Positions 16,946 to 28,360 of a DNA stretch of 64,000 nucleotides are shown piece after piece. Source of the stretch: Bradyrhizobium sp. 1(2017) (GTDB taxonomy: Bacteria > Pseudomonadota > Alphaproteobacteria > Rhizobiales > Xanthobacteraceae); the NCBI RefSeq assembly GCF_011602485.2, contig NZ_CP050022.2:372001-436000 (forward strand). Direction: 5' to 3'. The position numbers were made by a program, and so were the translations under genes. The notes beneath the pieces are model-generated. The model saw only the letters and a list, made by a program, of their open reading frames with translations. It searched no databases and had not been told where the DNA came from. Numbering within the stretch: position 1 is the first letter of the stretch; each line of letters begins with the position of its first letter.

Positions 16946-16960
16946 TTAGAAAGCTTCTAT
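16946..16960. promoter_or_regulatory. Irr/ICE-like palindrome between ccmA and acnA
   Basis: TTAGAA-AGC-TTCTAT is an almost perfect dyad (one mismatch) resembling the iron control element (TTTAGAA...TTCTAAA type) bound by the heme-responsive regulator Irr in Bradyrhizobium and relatives. It is about 115 bp upstream of the acnA ATG and 90 bp upstream of the ccmA ATG. Aconitase needs a 4Fe-4S cluster and Ccm handles heme, so iron control of either gene is plausible. Which promoter it serves is unknown. Confidence 0.5.
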
Positions 16961-17073
16961 AAGCCCGGAACTACTTGATGCAGCACTCAACCTGCCCCTG
17001 CAAGCGGCCCAGCCTGATACGCTGACGGTGTTAAAATACCCTGCCGGGTATAACTAACAATTGGGATTCCTAC

Positions 17074-19794
<2,721 letters not shown>

Positions 19795-19844
19795 GCGCGG
19801 ATTTGTGAACTATGGCTCACTGCGAAGTGAGTAGAAGCCTGAAC

Positions 19845-19872
19845 GAAGGCGGCCTATCAAAAGGCCGCCTTC
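19845..19872 (+). terminator. stem-loop after acnA
   Basis: A perfect 11-bp stem, gaaggcggcct / aggccgccttc, with a 6-nt loop (atcaaa), 50 bp after the acnA stop. There is no long T-run on either strand, so it may act as a weak terminator or as a 3'-end stabiliser. Confidence 0.6.
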
Positions 19873-20013
19873 GCGCGTTTGCGGCACGTTTCGGATGGGC
19901 CCGCCCGGCGGAAAACGGTCTTCGGACCGTTGCCTGGACGGACAAATGTGCTGCGCCCCCGTAAGACTACGGTGACCATCAGGCGATAAGATCTTCCCCA
20001 CGAGTGACGGTGT

Positions 20014-20802
20014 GTGACGTTCGACATGACAACAATGACGGCTTCTCATCTGATTTCACGTTGGTCCGGCGCGCTCTGGTCGGGAGCTCTCGGTATCTGT
20101 GCCATCGTCGCCGTCGTTCGCCCCGCCCACGCCGAGCCCCGCGCCGTCGTCGAATTGTTCACCTCGCAGGGCTGCTCGTCCTGTCCGCCTGCCGACCAGA
20201 TCATCGGCGATCTCTCCAAGGACCCGTCGATCATCGCGCTGAGCATGCCGATCGATTATTGGGACTATCTTGGCTGGAAGGACACGCTGGCGGATTCGCG
20301 TTTCTCTGCACGGCAGCGTGCCTATTCGCGCATGCGCGGCGATCGTGAGGTCTACACGCCGCAGGTCGTGGTTAACGGCTCGACCCATGTCATCGGCAGC
20401 GACCGCGCCGGCATCGAGAGTGCGATCGGCAAGACCGACAAGGGCGCGGGCGTGATGAGCGTCCCGGTGACCATGTCGCTCTCGGGCAAGCAGATCAACG
20501 TCTCGGTGGCCGCGAGCACGGAGTCCACGGCCTCGCATGGCGAGGTCTGGATCTGCTCGATCGCCAAGTCGGTGCCGATTGCAATCAGCCGCGGTGAGAA
20601 TCGCGGGCAGCAGGTCACCTATCACAACGTGGTGCGCAGCCTGCTCAAGGTCGGCGACTGGACCGGCCGTCCGGAAAGCTGGACGGTGCCGATCGAGAAC
20701 CTCACGCGCGACGGCGTCGATGGCGCGGTCGTCTATATCCAGGACGGCAGCCGGGAGAAGCCGGGGCCGATGCTGGGCGCGGCGTACACGTCGCTGCACT
20801 GA
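20014..20802 (+). CDS. DUF1223 exported thioredoxin-fold-like protein
   Basis: A DUF1223 protein of 262 residues with an N-terminal signal sequence (GALGICAIVAVVRPAHAEP). A thioredoxin-like motif follows at once (VELFTSQGCSSCPPADQ, Cys-Ser-Ser-Cys). The blocks IDYWDYLGWKDTLA and YTPQVVVNGSTHVIGSD are typical of the family. A periplasmic redox role is plausible, but no substrate is known. Start GTG 20014 is the longest; ATG 20026 and 20035 are alternatives, and none has a strong ribosome site. It stands alone between acnA and the sRNA region. Confidence 0.85.
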   Translation: MTFDMTTMTASHLISRWSGALWSGALGICAIVAVVRPAHAEPRAVVELFTSQGCSSCPPADQIIGDLSKDPSIIALSMPIDYWDYLGWKDTLADSRFSARQRAYSRMRGDREVYTPQVVVNGSTHVIGSDRAGIESAIGKTDKGAGVMSVPVTMSLSGKQINVSVAASTESTASHGEVWICSIAKSVPIAISRGENRGQQVTYHNVVRSLLKVGDWTGRPESWTVPIENLTRDGVDGAVVYIQDGSREKPGPMLGAAYTSLH

Positions 20803-20970
20803 AGTACGCGCAGAGCGTCTCCGCAAAAGTTGGCCTTCGTCATTCCGGGCAAGCGAAGCGCGAGCACGGAATCCATCGATCCATTTTCCCAGACGAGAAT
20901 CGGATACTCGGATGCGCAATTGCGCATCATGGTTCGCGCCGAGAGCCGCGCCCCGGAAACATCCCGACAC

Positions 20971-21000
20971 AAACAAAAAAGGACCAACTTGCGTTGGCCC
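20971..21000 (-). terminator. intrinsic terminator of the candidate sRNA
   Basis: 8-bp stem ggaccaac/gttggccc (one G-U pair in RNA) with a 4-nt loop, followed on the minus strand by six T residues. The T-run fits leftward transcription only. Confidence 0.8.
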
Positions 21001-21093
21001 TCCTTGCCGTGCGTACAGACCCGATCCTATCCGACCCCGGGGGGCTGGGGGCTGAGGAATCCGGAACCGAAAGGACCGGGTCAACGCACATCA
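20975..21093 (-). ncRNA. candidate small RNA with intrinsic terminator
   Basis: Read leftward, the sequence ends in GGGCCAAC-GCAA-GTTGGTCC followed by TTTTTTGTTTG, a textbook intrinsic terminator (20971-21000). No minus-strand gene lies upstream to use it. The 90 nt before it fold on themselves: GTGCGT (21089-21084) pairs with ACGCAC (21014-21009) and ACCCG (21081-21077) with CGGGT (21023-21019). The apical loop is C-rich (CAGCCCCCAGCCCCCC), as in sRNAs that pair with G-rich ribosome sites. The 5' end near 21090 is a guess; GATAAG at about 21101-21106 could be a -10. It does not look like 4.5S, 6S or tmRNA. Confidence 0.5.
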
Positions 21094-21356
21094 GTCTTAT
21101 CGCAATGCAGGGCGGCAGGCGCTGGGCGGAAAAGCGGCGACACTATGATTCCTGCTAACGATCCCGTGACGGTTCGCCGCGACAGAGTTCCACTTTTGCG
21201 TGTGTCCTGATTCGCAGCCGATTCGATAGGTTGAGCGACGAGCCCCCCTTGCGGCGGCGAACGGTTGGCGCAATCATGCAACTGTCATGATCCCCAGGGT
21301 TCCGGAACGGTTTCGCGGACGTGGGGCATTGCCGTGCGATGAGGAGGGCGCTTCCC

Positions 21357-21728
21357 ATGAGCCTGACATCGGAGGATGCCGATCCGAGCGAGCAGCGCGC
21401 GGCGGCGCGCCCCGCCGCTGCGGCGACGCAGCCGAACCGGGTGACCTTCAACCGCCTTGAGCTGCACCGGATCCTCAATCTCTACGGCCGCATGGTCGCC
21501 GACGGCGAGTGGCGCGACTACGCCATCGACTTCCTGAAGGACCGCGCCGTGTTCTCGGTCTATCGCCGCGCCTCGGAAGTGCCGATCTATCGCATCGAGA
21601 AGGACCCGCGGCTCGCGCGCAAGCAGGGCATGTACAGCGTGATCTCGGCCACCGGCCTCATCCTGCGCCGCGGCCACGAACTGGAGCGGGTGCTGCTGGT
21701 GATCGATCGGAAGCTTGCGGTGGTGTAG
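21357..21728 (+). CDS. DUF2794 family protein
   Basis: A small cytoplasmic protein of 123 residues in the DUF2794 family of alphaproteobacteria; its role is unknown. The conserved core is FNRLELHRILNLYGRMVADG, then WRDYAIDFLKDRAVFSVYRR and a basic RIEKDPRLARKQGMYSV. The N-terminal 35 residues are Ala-rich and disordered. Start ATG 21357 (MSLTSEDAD) is preferred because GAGGAGG precedes it by 9 nt; the frame is open back to 21321. No operon partner on this strand. Confidence 0.88.
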   Translation: MSLTSEDADPSEQRAAARPAAAATQPNRVTFNRLELHRILNLYGRMVADGEWRDYAIDFLKDRAVFSVYRRASEVPIYRIEKDPRLARKQGMYSVISATGLILRRGHELERVLLVIDRKLAVV

Positions 21729-21741
21729 CCACACGAGCGAT

Positions 21742-21837
21742 CCGTAGGCTGGGCAAAGGCGCACCGCGCCGGGTCCACCATGTTTCCTCAATCGCGCTGA
21801 CGTTCGTGGCAGGCTTGCGCTTTGCCCACCCTACGGC
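21742..21837. repeat. inverted repeat ccgtagg-ctgggcaaaggcgc / gcgctttgcccaccctacgg
   Basis: Two 20-bp arms (21742-21762 and 21818-21837) face each other across 55 bp in the gap between the convergent DUF2794 and GNAT genes. It is a third palindromic repeat family in the window and could act as a bidirectional 3'-end structure. Confidence 0.7.
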
Positions 21838-21884
21838 GGCGGTCGCGTAGCAAGGCCCGTTACCCCATCTACGAGGGTGCCCGC

Positions 21885-22415
21885 CTAATTCCCCGGCACT
21901 GTGCTTGCGCCCTCGCCGAGGTCGCGCTGCATCATCACGGTGTCCAGCCAGCGGCCGAATTTCAGCCCGACATTGGGATGCGTGCCGATCATCTTGAAGC
22001 CACCCTTGGTGTGAACGCCGATCGAGCCGGCATTGGCGGAATCGCCGATCACCGCGATCATCTGGCGGAAGCCGCGCGCCTCGCATTCGGTGACCAGCCG
22101 CTCCAGCAGCAGCGAGCCGATGCCGCGGCGGTGGAAGGAGGGATCGAGATAGATCGAGTTCTCGACCGTGAAGCGATAGGCCGGTCGCGGCCGGTAGGCG
22201 CCGGCATAGGCGTAGCCGGCCACGCGGCCGTCGAGCATGGCGACGAAATAGGGATAGCCGCCGTCGATCAGTGCGCGATAGCGGCGCGTCATCTCGGCAA
22301 GATCGGGCGGTTCCAGCTCGAAGGTCGCGGTGCCCTCGCGGACGGCCTGCTGGTAGATGGCGGTGATGGCGGGAAGGTCGGCCTCGAGCGCGGGCCTGAT
22401 TTCGGGTGAGGACAT
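21885..22415 (-). CDS. GNAT N-acetyltransferase, phosphinothricin acetyltransferase-like
   Basis: A GNAT-fold acetyltransferase of 176 residues from ATG 22415 (MSSPEIRPALEADLPAI). It matches the PAT/Bar/YwnH branch: SIYLDPSFHRRGIGSLLLERL forms the acetyl-CoA pyrophosphate loop (R-R-G-I-G-S), and GVHTKGGFKMIGTHPNVGLK is the family C-terminal block. The branch acetylates phosphinothricin, methionine sulfoximine or similar amino acids; the natural substrate is not predictable. The longer frame to 22472 looks untranslated. Confidence 0.88.
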   Translation of the reverse strand: MSSPEIRPALEADLPAITAIYQQAVREGTATFELEPPDLAEMTRRYRALIDGGYPYFVAMLDGRVAGYAYAGAYRPRPAYRFTVENSIYLDPSFHRRGIGSLLLERLVTECEARGFRQMIAVIGDSANAGSIGVHTKGGFKMIGTHPNVGLKFGRWLDTVMMQRDLGEGASTVPGN

Positions 22416-22476
22416 GGCGGGAAGGATAGAGCCATCCCGCGGCAGCCGGAAGGGGTTCCGGCGCAACCCCATACTC

Positions 22477-22540
22477 CGTCATTGCGAGGAGCCGGTCATC
22501 GGGCCGCGCTTCGCGCGGACCCGGTGGCTCGCAATCACGG
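22477..22540. repeat. gtcattgcgaggagc palindromic repeat
   Basis: gtcattgcgaggagcc (22478-22493) and ggtggctcgcaatcacgg (22522-22539) face each other, with ccgcgcttcgcgcgg as an inner stem. It is a common type of dispersed palindrome in this group and sits in the gap between two minus-strand genes. Confidence 0.65.
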
Positions 22541-22570
22541 CGTTTGCAGGCGCCATCGCCCAAACAAAAA

Positions 22571-22590
22571 CCCCGGCCTTTCGGCCGGGG
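22571..22590 (-). terminator. intrinsic terminator of the BAX inhibitor-1 family gene
   Basis: Perfect 8-bp stem ccccggcc/ggccgggg with loop tttc, followed on the minus strand by GTTTTTG, 28 bp after the stop codon of the gene at 22618. Confidence 0.85.
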
Positions 22591-22617
22591 TTGATGTCGT
22601 TCACTCTGGTCTGGCGC

Positions 22618-23409
22618 TTAGTCGCGCTGGCCGAGGAGCTGCAGGAGCAGCGTGAACAAGTTGATGAAGTTCAGGTACAGCGACAGCGCGCCGGTGATGG
22701 CCGCACGCTCCGCAACTTCACCGCCGGCCGAGGCGTAGCCGTAGATGTAATCGTTCTTCAGCCGCTGGGTATCCCAGGCGGTGAGGCCCGCGAACACCAG
22801 CACGCCGACCACCGACACGATGAACTGCAGCAGCGAGCTCGCCAGGAACAGGTTCACCAGGCTCGCGATGACGACGCCGATCAGGCCCATGAACAGGAAC
22901 GAGCCCATGCCGGTCAGGTCACGCTTGGTCGTGTAGCCGTAGAGGCTGAGCGCACCGAAGGTCGCCGCGGTGATGAAGAACACCCGCACGATCGAGGTGT
23001 GCGTGAACACCAGGAAGATCGACGACAGCGAGATGCCCATCAGTGCCGCGAATACCCAGAACAGGATCTGGGCGGTCGAAGGCGCGAGACGGTTGATGCC
23101 CGCCGAGATCACGAACACCATCGCGAGCGGCGCCAGCATGAACAGCCACTTGAGGGGGCTCACGAACATCGCGTAGCCGAACGGCGTCAGGAACAGCTTG
23201 CCGACGCGGACGGATTCCGCCGTCGGAACGTCAGTCACGGCAGCCATGTAAACGCCGAGCGCGGCCAGGCCGGTGATGGCGAGGCCAATGCTCATGTAAT
23301 TGTAGATGCGCAGCATATATGCGCGCAGGCCGGCATCGACCGTCGCGGCGTCGACACGCCCGGCGGCCCTGCCGAAAGGAGAAGCGTAGTTACGGTCTAG
23401 GTCCGACAT
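22618..23409 (-). CDS. BAX inhibitor-1 / YccA family membrane protein
   Basis: A polytopic inner-membrane protein of 263 residues with seven hydrophobic segments, of the BI-1/TMBIM (YccA, YetJ) family; homologues are pH-sensitive calcium leak channels or FtsH-interacting proteins. Start ATG 23409 (MSDLDRNYASPFGRAAG) is preferred over the longer frame to 23667. Family marks are YNYMSIGLAITGLAALG, AWDTQRLKNDY near the end and the short C-terminal LFTLLLQLLGQRD. It is monocistronic with its own terminator at 22571-22590. Confidence 0.92.
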   Translation of the reverse strand: MSDLDRNYASPFGRAAGRVDAATVDAGLRAYMLRIYNYMSIGLAITGLAALGVYMAAVTDVPTAESVRVGKLFLTPFGYAMFVSPLKWLFMLAPLAMVFVISAGINRLAPSTAQILFWVFAALMGISLSSIFLVFTHTSIVRVFFITAATFGALSLYGYTTKRDLTGMGSFLFMGLIGVVIASLVNLFLASSLLQFIVSVVGVLVFAGLTAWDTQRLKNDYIYGYASAGGEVAERAAITGALSLYLNFINLFTLLLQLLGQRD

Positions 23410-23680
23410 GGTCGAATTCCCGTTGGTTGGTCCGGTCCGGCACGAGGGTCGCCATGCCGCCGGTTCGTCAAATTCTATCTCGGATACCGATGCCAGCCGA
23501 CTAAATTTTAGCTCACAATCGGGGCTCCGAACCCACTCGATATGTGGGAAACTAACACATTCGCTGCAACCGTCCACGCGCGGCTGAATGTCGCCCTCAC
23601 CCCACAATCCAGACGAGCGGACGTGGTTAATCGCAAGAATCATGCGATTCCGCGCCCGCGCGGTCACCCGCTACATTTTG

Positions 23681-26251
23681 TCACAAATTCCGCAACACCG
23701 TCGCGGGCTTTTTGTTCAATGCCAGCAGCGTGCCGGCGAGCCCGAGCCCGACCGTGACGACGAGCGCGGCCGCGACCACGCCGGCCGCGCTGCCGGCCTG
23801 CCAGACGAAGCTCAGTGTCATCAGCCGCGTCACGATCATCCAGGCCGCGATGCTGCCGGCGATCACGCCGAACAATGCGGTGGCGAGCCCAATCAGGAGG
23901 TATTCGAGCGCATAGGCGCCGAGCAGCCGCAGCCGCGTCGCGCCCAGCGTCTTCAGGATCACCGCATCATAGACCCGGTGACGATGGCCGGCGGCGAGCG
24001 CCCCGCCCAGCACCAGGATGGCGGAGATCAGGGTCACCGCGCTGGCGCCGCGGATCGCGAGCGCGAGATTGGTCACCACCGAGCCGACCGTCTCCATCAC
24101 CTCGCGCACGCGCACGCTCGTCACCATGGGATAGGCGTCGGCGACCTGCTTGATGATGCTGCCGTCGCCCGCGGCATTGCCGCCGGCTTCGGTCAGCGTT
24201 GCGATATGGGTATGCGGGGCGCCCTTGAAGGCGTTGGGCGAGAACACCAGCACGAAATTGATGCCGAGCCCCTGCCAGTCGATGGTGCGCAGATTGCCGA
24301 TCCTGGCCGGGATATCGCGGCCGAGCACGTTGACCACGACCTCGTCGCCGAGCTTGAGGCCCAGGCCGTCGGCGATCTTCTTCTCCATCGAGACCAGCGG
24401 CGGGCCGGAATAGTCGGCGCTCCACCATTCGCCCTCGACCACTTTGGAGCCCTTCGGCAGCTCGCTGGTGTAGGTCAGCCCGCGGTCGCTTTGCAGCACC
24501 CATTCGGAATCGGTGGAGGGCTTGAGCTCCTCGGCGCGCAACCCCCGCGCCCCGACGATGCGGCCGCGCAGCATCGGCACGTCCTCGACCTTGGCGCCGG
24601 GGGCGATCTGGCGCAGATAGCCGTCGAACTGTTCGGCCTGCGTGCTCGGGATGTCGATGAAGAAGAACGACGGCGCCTGATCGGGCAGCGCTGCCAGGAA
24701 CTGGCGGCGCAAATTGCCGTCGATCTGGGTGATGGTGACGAGCACGGCAAGCCCCAGGCCAAGCGACAGCACGACGGACGGCGTCAGCGCGCCCGGCCGG
24801 TGGATGTTGGCGATCGCCAGCCGCAGCATCGGCAGCTGCGTGCGCGGCAGCCGCCGCGCGACGGCCATCAGCAGGGCGGCGATGCCGCGGAGCAGGGCGA
24901 ACACGACCACGGAGGAGGCCACGAACACCGCGGCGATCCGCTTGTCGAAGGAGAGCCCGATCACGACCGCGACGAGCAGGACGATCACGACGCCCATGAA
25001 CACGAGATAACCCACGCGCGGCCGGTGCCATTCGGAGCTGATGGTGTCGCGGAACAGCGCGGCCACCGGCACGTCGTGCACGCGGCCGAGCGGCCACAGG
25101 CCGAAAGCAAGCGCGGTGAGGAGACCATAGACGAAGGCGAGCGCGAGCTCGTCGGCATGCACGGCCGCCACCACCGGCAGCGGCAGGAGCTTGCCGAACA
25201 GGCCGACGATGGCGAAGGGCATGGCCGCGCCGAGCGCGAGGCCGATCACGGAGCCGATGGCGGCGAGCAGGAGGACCTGCGCGAGGTAGATGCCGAACAC
25301 GTCGCGGCCCGTGGCGCCGACGGCCTTGAACGCCGCGATCACCTCGAGCCGGCGGTCGATATGGCTCTTCACGGCATTGGCGACGCCGACGCCGCCGACC
25401 AGCAGCGCGGCAAGGCCGACCAGCGTCAGGAACTGGGTGAAGCGGTTGATGTTGCGCTCGAGCTGCGGCGAGGCGTTGGAGCGGCTGCGGATCTCCCAGC
25501 CGGCCTGCGGCGCGGCATTGCGCGCATCGGTGATGAAGGTTTCGGTGGCGCGCTCGCTGTTGGCGGCGTCGGGCAGCTTCACCCGGTAGACCCAGCGCAC
25601 CAGGCTGCCGGGCTGGATCAGGTCGGTGGCGCGCAGCCCCGCCTCGCTGATCAGGAAGCGCGGGCCGAAGCCGATGCCCCCGGCGAGCTTGTCGGGCTCG
25701 GTCTCCACGGTGCTGCGGATCTGGAAGGTCGCCGAGCCGATGGTGACACGGTCGCCGGTCTTCAGCGACAGCCGCGCCAGCAGCGTCGGATCGGCAGCGG
25801 CACCGAAGGCGCCGTCACGCTCCGCAAGTAGATCGGACATTGCGAGCTGCGGCGAAAGCTTCAGCTGGCCGAGCATCGGATAGGTGTCGTCGACCGCCTT
25901 CATCTCGACCAGCGCCAGCTTGCCGTCGCTCGCATGCGCCATGCCGCGCAAGGTCGCGGCGGTCGACACCATGCCGCGCGAGCGCAGGAAGGCGACCTCT
26001 TCCGGCTTGGCCTCGCGCTGGAACAGGACGAAGGAGACGTCGCCGCCGAGCAGGGTGCGGCCCTCGCGCGCGAGGCCGTCGGAGAGGCTGGCCGAGACCG
26101 AGCCGACGCCGGCGATCGCCATCACGCCGAGCGCGATGCAGGCGATGAAGACGTAGAAGCCGCGCAGGCCGCCGCGCAGTTCGCGCAGCGCGTAACGCAG
26201 CGACAGCGCGACGCCGTTGGGCTTCGCGAACGGTTCGGCCGAAGTGCTCAT
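23681..26251 (-). CDS. ABC transporter permease, YbbP/FtsX-like (ABC3 type)
   Basis: An 856-residue membrane protein with a large periplasmic domain after TM1 and two FtsX domains, about 10 membrane segments in all: one near 25-50, a block at about 250-480 and a last block at about 735-850. This matches YbbP, the partner of the YbbA ATPase; the substrate is unknown, and lipid or lysophospholipid extraction is often suggested. Start ATG 26251 overlaps the TGA of the ATPase gene (ATGA), so the pair is coupled. Confidence 0.9.
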   Translation of the reverse strand: MSTSAEPFAKPNGVALSLRYALRELRGGLRGFYVFIACIALGVMAIAGVGSVSASLSDGLAREGRTLLGGDVSFVLFQREAKPEEVAFLRSRGMVSTAATLRGMAHASDGKLALVEMKAVDDTYPMLGQLKLSPQLAMSDLLAERDGAFGAAADPTLLARLSLKTGDRVTIGSATFQIRSTVETEPDKLAGGIGFGPRFLISEAGLRATDLIQPGSLVRWVYRVKLPDAANSERATETFITDARNAAPQAGWEIRSRSNASPQLERNINRFTQFLTLVGLAALLVGGVGVANAVKSHIDRRLEVIAAFKAVGATGRDVFGIYLAQVLLLAAIGSVIGLALGAAMPFAIVGLFGKLLPLPVVAAVHADELALAFVYGLLTALAFGLWPLGRVHDVPVAALFRDTISSEWHRPRVGYLVFMGVVIVLLVAVVIGLSFDKRIAAVFVASSVVVFALLRGIAALLMAVARRLPRTQLPMLRLAIANIHRPGALTPSVVLSLGLGLAVLVTITQIDGNLRRQFLAALPDQAPSFFFIDIPSTQAEQFDGYLRQIAPGAKVEDVPMLRGRIVGARGLRAEELKPSTDSEWVLQSDRGLTYTSELPKGSKVVEGEWWSADYSGPPLVSMEKKIADGLGLKLGDEVVVNVLGRDIPARIGNLRTIDWQGLGINFVLVFSPNAFKGAPHTHIATLTEAGGNAAGDGSIIKQVADAYPMVTSVRVREVMETVGSVVTNLALAIRGASAVTLISAILVLGGALAAGHRHRVYDAVILKTLGATRLRLLGAYALEYLLIGLATALFGVIAGSIAAWMIVTRLMTLSFVWQAGSAAGVVAAALVVTVGLGLAGTLLALNKKPATVLRNL

Positions 26252-26961
26252 GCGGGCGCGGACTGCGTGTCGATGCGCCCGGAGCGCAGGCGGATGACGC
26301 GGTCGCAACGATGCGCCAGCGAGGAATCGTGCGTCACCAGCACCAATGTCATGCCGCGCTCGGCGTGCTTGCTGAACAGGAGATCGACGATCTGCTTTCC
26401 GGTGGCCTCGTCCAGATTGCCGGTCGGCTCGTCGGCGACGAGGATGGCGGGATCGGGCGCCAGCGCGCGCGCGAGCGCGACGCGCTGCTGCTCGCCGCCG
26501 GAGAGCTGCGTCGGATAGTGATGCAGGCGGTCGCCGAGCCCGACCGATTGCAGCTCCTGCGCCGCGCGCTTGGCGGCGTCCGGATTGCCCGCGAGTTCGA
26601 GCGGCACCGCGACGTTCTCCAGCGCGGTCATGGTCGGGATCAGATGGAAGGACTGGAAGACGATGCCGACCTGGCGGCCGCGGAAGCGGGCCAGCGCATC
26701 CTCGTCGAGAGCATTGAAAGGCGTGCCTGAGACCACTACCTCTCCGCTATCAGGACGCTCCAACCCTGCCATCACCATCAGCAGCGTGGATTTGCCCGAG
26801 CCTGACGGGCCGATTAGGCCGATCGTCTCGCTCCGGCCCACACGCAGGCTGATATCTTTCAGGATGTGAACGCGTGCCGCGCCCGTGCCCAATGAGAGAT
26901 TGACGTTGGAGATGGCGATGGTGTCCGCGGCGAGCGACGAGGTTTCGATGCGAGTGTCCAT
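26248..26961 (-). CDS. ABC transporter ATP-binding protein, YbbA/LolD-like
   Basis: A 237-residue ATPase with Walker [10 protein letters not shown] near residue 46, Q-loop GIVFQSFHL, signature [15 protein letters not shown] near 147-161, Walker [16 protein letters not shown] and H-loop LVTHDSSL. It belongs to the MacB/LolD-type subfamily that works with FtsX-like permeases. ATG 26961 is used; the frame also opens at TTG 26979. It abuts the divergent esterase gene, much as E. coli ybbA-ybbP neighbours tesA. Confidence 0.93.
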   Translation of the reverse strand: MDTRIETSSLAADTIAISNVNLSLGTGAARVHILKDISLRVGRSETIGLIGPSGSGKSTLLMVMAGLERPDSGEVVVSGTPFNALDEDALARFRGRQVGIVFQSFHLIPTMTALENVAVPLELAGNPDAAKRAAQELQSVGLGDRLHHYPTQLSGGEQQRVALARALAPDPAILVADEPTGNLDEATGKQIVDLLFSKHAERGMTLVLVTHDSSLAHRCDRVIRLRSGRIDTQSAPA

Positions 26962-27652
26962 GGTCCGGTCATATGGCAACTCCGATAGCGCGGTCGAGAG
27001 GCGTTACGGCTTGTTCATGCACATAGCCGTGTTGATGCTCGCTTTGATGACGATGGCGCACCCCGCCTGGGCGGAAGCGACAAAGCCGGTCAAGCTTGTC
27101 GTTCTCGGCGATTCCTTGAGCGCCGGCCTCGGCCTGCCGGCCCGGGAAGCATTCCCTCAAAAACTCCAAAAAGCGTTGCAGGCCAAAGGCATAGCGGTCG
27201 ACATGATCAATGCCGGGGTGTCCGGCGACACCACCTCCGGCGGCCGCGACCGGCTCGACTGGTCGGTGCCCGATGGAACCGAGGGCGTCATCGTCGAGCT
27301 CGGCGCCAACGACGCGATGCGCGGCATCGATCCCGCCGTGACGCGCGCCGCGCTCACCGACATCATCCAGCGGCTCAAGGCGCGCAAGATCGCGGTGATG
27401 CTGTGCGGCATGCTGGCGCCGCCGAATTACGGCGCCGACTATGCAGCGCGCTTCAATTCGATTTATCCGGAGCTGGCGAAGAAACACGACGTGCCGCTCT
27501 ATCCGTTCTTCCTCGACGCCGTCGCCGCCGATGCCAAGCTCAACCAGGCCGACGGCATTCACCCGACCGCGGCCGGCGTCGACATCATCGTCGACAGGAT
27601 CATGCCCACGGTGGAGGCATTCCTTGGCACGATCGCTGAGCAACGGCGTTGA
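26960..27652 (+). CDS. SGNH-hydrolase esterase/lysophospholipase, TesA-like, exported
   Basis: A GDSL/SGNH esterase of about 230 residues. The blocks are VLGDSLSAGLGLP (nucleophile Ser), GVSGDTTSGG (Gly), ELGANDAMRG (Asn) and DGIHPTAAGV (Asp and His), all intact. A signal peptide ends at HPAWAEA. The start is uncertain: ATG 26960 gives a basic n-region (ERRYG), while ATG 27017 leaves no positive charge. With 26960 its start codon overlaps that of the divergent ABC ATPase (ccatgg). Acyl ester or thioester hydrolysis in the periplasm is expected. Confidence 0.9.
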   Translation: MVRSYGNSDSAVERRYGLFMHIAVLMLALMTMAHPAWAEATKPVKLVVLGDSLSAGLGLPAREAFPQKLQKALQAKGIAVDMINAGVSGDTTSGGRDRLDWSVPDGTEGVIVELGANDAMRGIDPAVTRAALTDIIQRLKARKIAVMLCGMLAPPNYGADYAARFNSIYPELAKKHDVPLYPFFLDAVAADAKLNQADGIHPTAAGVDIIVDRIMPTVEAFLGTIAEQRR

Positions 27653-27823
27653 AATGCAGGCAATGCCAACCGTAATTCCCAGGGATTTACCGGGGTAAGG
27701 GTGCCCAAGCTTCGCAGAGTCACACAACTGCGATAGGAATCAGGGTACCGGTGATTCGTCGCCGGCTCTAATTTGGATATGGTCCTTTTCAGGGCTGTGC
27801 CCAAGCATCGGGAGTGCGAAACG

Positions 27824-28360
27824 ATGCCGCGCTTGTTCACGGGTCTGGAAATTCCGGCCGAGATCGGCCAGTCGCTTTCCAACTTGAGGGGTGGCCTCCC
27901 CGGCGCCCGCTGGATCGATCCCGAAAATTATCACGTCACCCTGCGCTTCATCGGCGACATCGATGGCCTGTACGCCAACGAGATCGCCTCGATGCTGTTT
28001 CGCGTCGACCGCAAGCCGTTCGAGGTGAAGGTGCAGGGGCTCACCAGTTTCGGCGGGCGCAAGCCGAGGGCCGTCGTTGCGACGATCGCGCCGAGCAAGC
28101 CGCTGATGGAATTGCAGGCCGAGCTCGAACGCATGATGCAGCGGATCGGTCTCGATCCGGAAGGCCGCAAGTTCATCCCGCACGTCACGCTGGCCCGGCT
28201 GCACGACGCCTCCGATCGCGACGTCGCCGACTATCTCTCGATGCGCGGCTATTTCCCGAGCAAGGCGTTCATGGCCGAACGTTTTGTCTTGTTCTCGTCC
28301 CGCGCATCGACCGGTGGCGGACCGTACATCGTCGAGGACGCCTACGAGCTGTGTGAGTAG
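27824..28360 (+). CDS. thpR: RNA 2',3'-cyclic phosphodiesterase ThpR
   Basis: A 2H phosphoesterase superfamily enzyme of 178 residues that opens 2',3'-cyclic phosphates on RNA ends; older literature calls it 2'-5' RNA ligase. Both catalytic motifs are present, HVTLRFIGD near residue 38 and HVTLARLHD near 122, with FVLFSSRAS near 156. ATG 27824 follows GGGAG by about 10 nt, so it is preferred over 27773. No operon partner is apparent; zapE follows after 204 bp. Confidence 0.92.
   Translation: MPRLFTGLEIPAEIGQSLSNLRGGLPGARWIDPENYHVTLRFIGDIDGLYANEIASMLFRVDRKPFEVKVQGLTSFGGRKPRAVVATIAPSKPLMELQAELERMMQRIGLDPEGRKFIPHVTLARLHDASDRDVADYLSMRGYFPSKAFMAERFVLFSSRASTGGGPYIVEDAYELCE

Larger units (their letters stand above)
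20803..21356. other. 554-bp gene-free interval
   Basis: No protein-coding frame here looks real. The interval holds a cattccggg...cacggaatcc palindromic repeat (20838-20875). It also holds an intrinsic terminator pointing leftward (20975-21000), and a self-complementary region up to about 21093 that is listed as a candidate small RNA. The part 21100-21330 shows nothing further apart from the leader of the DUF2794 gene. Confidence 0.6.

Noticed and set aside
23588..25831. 747-codon open frame antisense to the ABC permease
   Set aside because: Composition is antisense-like (His, Asp, Gln, Arg) and the permease on the minus strand has clear membrane segments.
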